Below, piece after piece: positions 63,956-64,000 of a stretch of DNA of 64,000 bases (its first letter is position 1; each line of letters opens with the position of its first letter). A program made the position numbers and the translations under genes. The stretch is taken from contig OY856188.1 in assembly GCA_963693315.1 (NCBI GenBank), positions 159,055,577 through 159,119,576 of the forward strand, read 5' to 3'. The stretch comes from Diogma glabrata (lineage: Eukaryota; Arthropoda; Insecta; Diptera; Cylindrotomidae). Under the pieces are notes generated by a model that was given only the letters and a program-made list of their open reading frames with translations, was not told the origin of the DNA and did no database searches.

Positions 63956-64000
63956 CTTATTCTTACTAATTGAATGAAAATTTATTGGTTTAATCGGGGA
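63956..64000. other. Window end
   Basis: Short AT-rich sequence; nothing recognised. Confidence 0.3.

Overview
The window looks like intergenic, repeat-dominated DNA from an arthropod, most likely an insect. It is strongly AT-rich. It carries eukaryotic retroelement classes (Gypsy LTR elements, APE-type LINEs, a Penelope-like element with a GIY-YIG domain), GT-AG introns, poly(A)-tailed short elements, and the 'aagtttcat...aaaatc' and 'ggttccgt...acggaaccc' repeat tails common in insect genomes. I cannot name the species. No bacterial operon, rRNA or convincing functional tRNA is visible.

Layout. 1-9435: a roughly 6-kb inverted-repeat (foldback) complex with nested hairpin elements. Its centre holds a broken exon of an unnamed multicopy protein family. 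A 1.13-kb CACTG-ended DNA transposon follows. 9457-15070: a truncated minus-strand Gypsy, plus-strand LTR pieces in tandem, and a 628-bp tandem array. 15370-18830: GATCAGG-rich MITEs with 24-bp and 50-bp tandem repeats, plus the C-terminal part of the unnamed family (SHGKGPCDGIG motif). 20618-24745: three head-to-tail copies of a hairpin MITE, one split by a Penelope-like element with an 11-bp target duplication and one split by a second CACTG-ended element. 25643-35400: a foldback element with 15-bp termini, interrupted by a young, coding-intact Gypsy element of the CsRn1 type (gag and pol in a -1 frame relation). 35400-39000: AT-rich tandem repeats, a BED-finger fragment and two near-perfect palindromes. 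39516-44080: a decayed second Gypsy with a poly(A) element inserted in its RT. 44500-48700: tandem arrays, a (TA)n tract and a 2-kb 9-bp minisatellite open in several frames on both strands. 49500-51750: a 50-codon Crypton-like N-terminal fragment and the only plausible host gene, a secreted Asn-rich protein with one intron. 52200-59230: a CACTA MITE, a LINE 3' fragment, a Penelope endonuclease relic and a decayed APE LINE with an internal 370-bp duplication. 59240-64000: another fragment of the unnamed family, a dispersed repeat and a long element containing a ~290-bp tandem array.

The pieces are not parts of one pathway. They record nested insertions: the Gypsy sits inside a foldback element, the Penelope and CACTG elements sit inside MITEs, and the poly(A) element sits inside a dead Gypsy. 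The sequence shows the order of several of these events.
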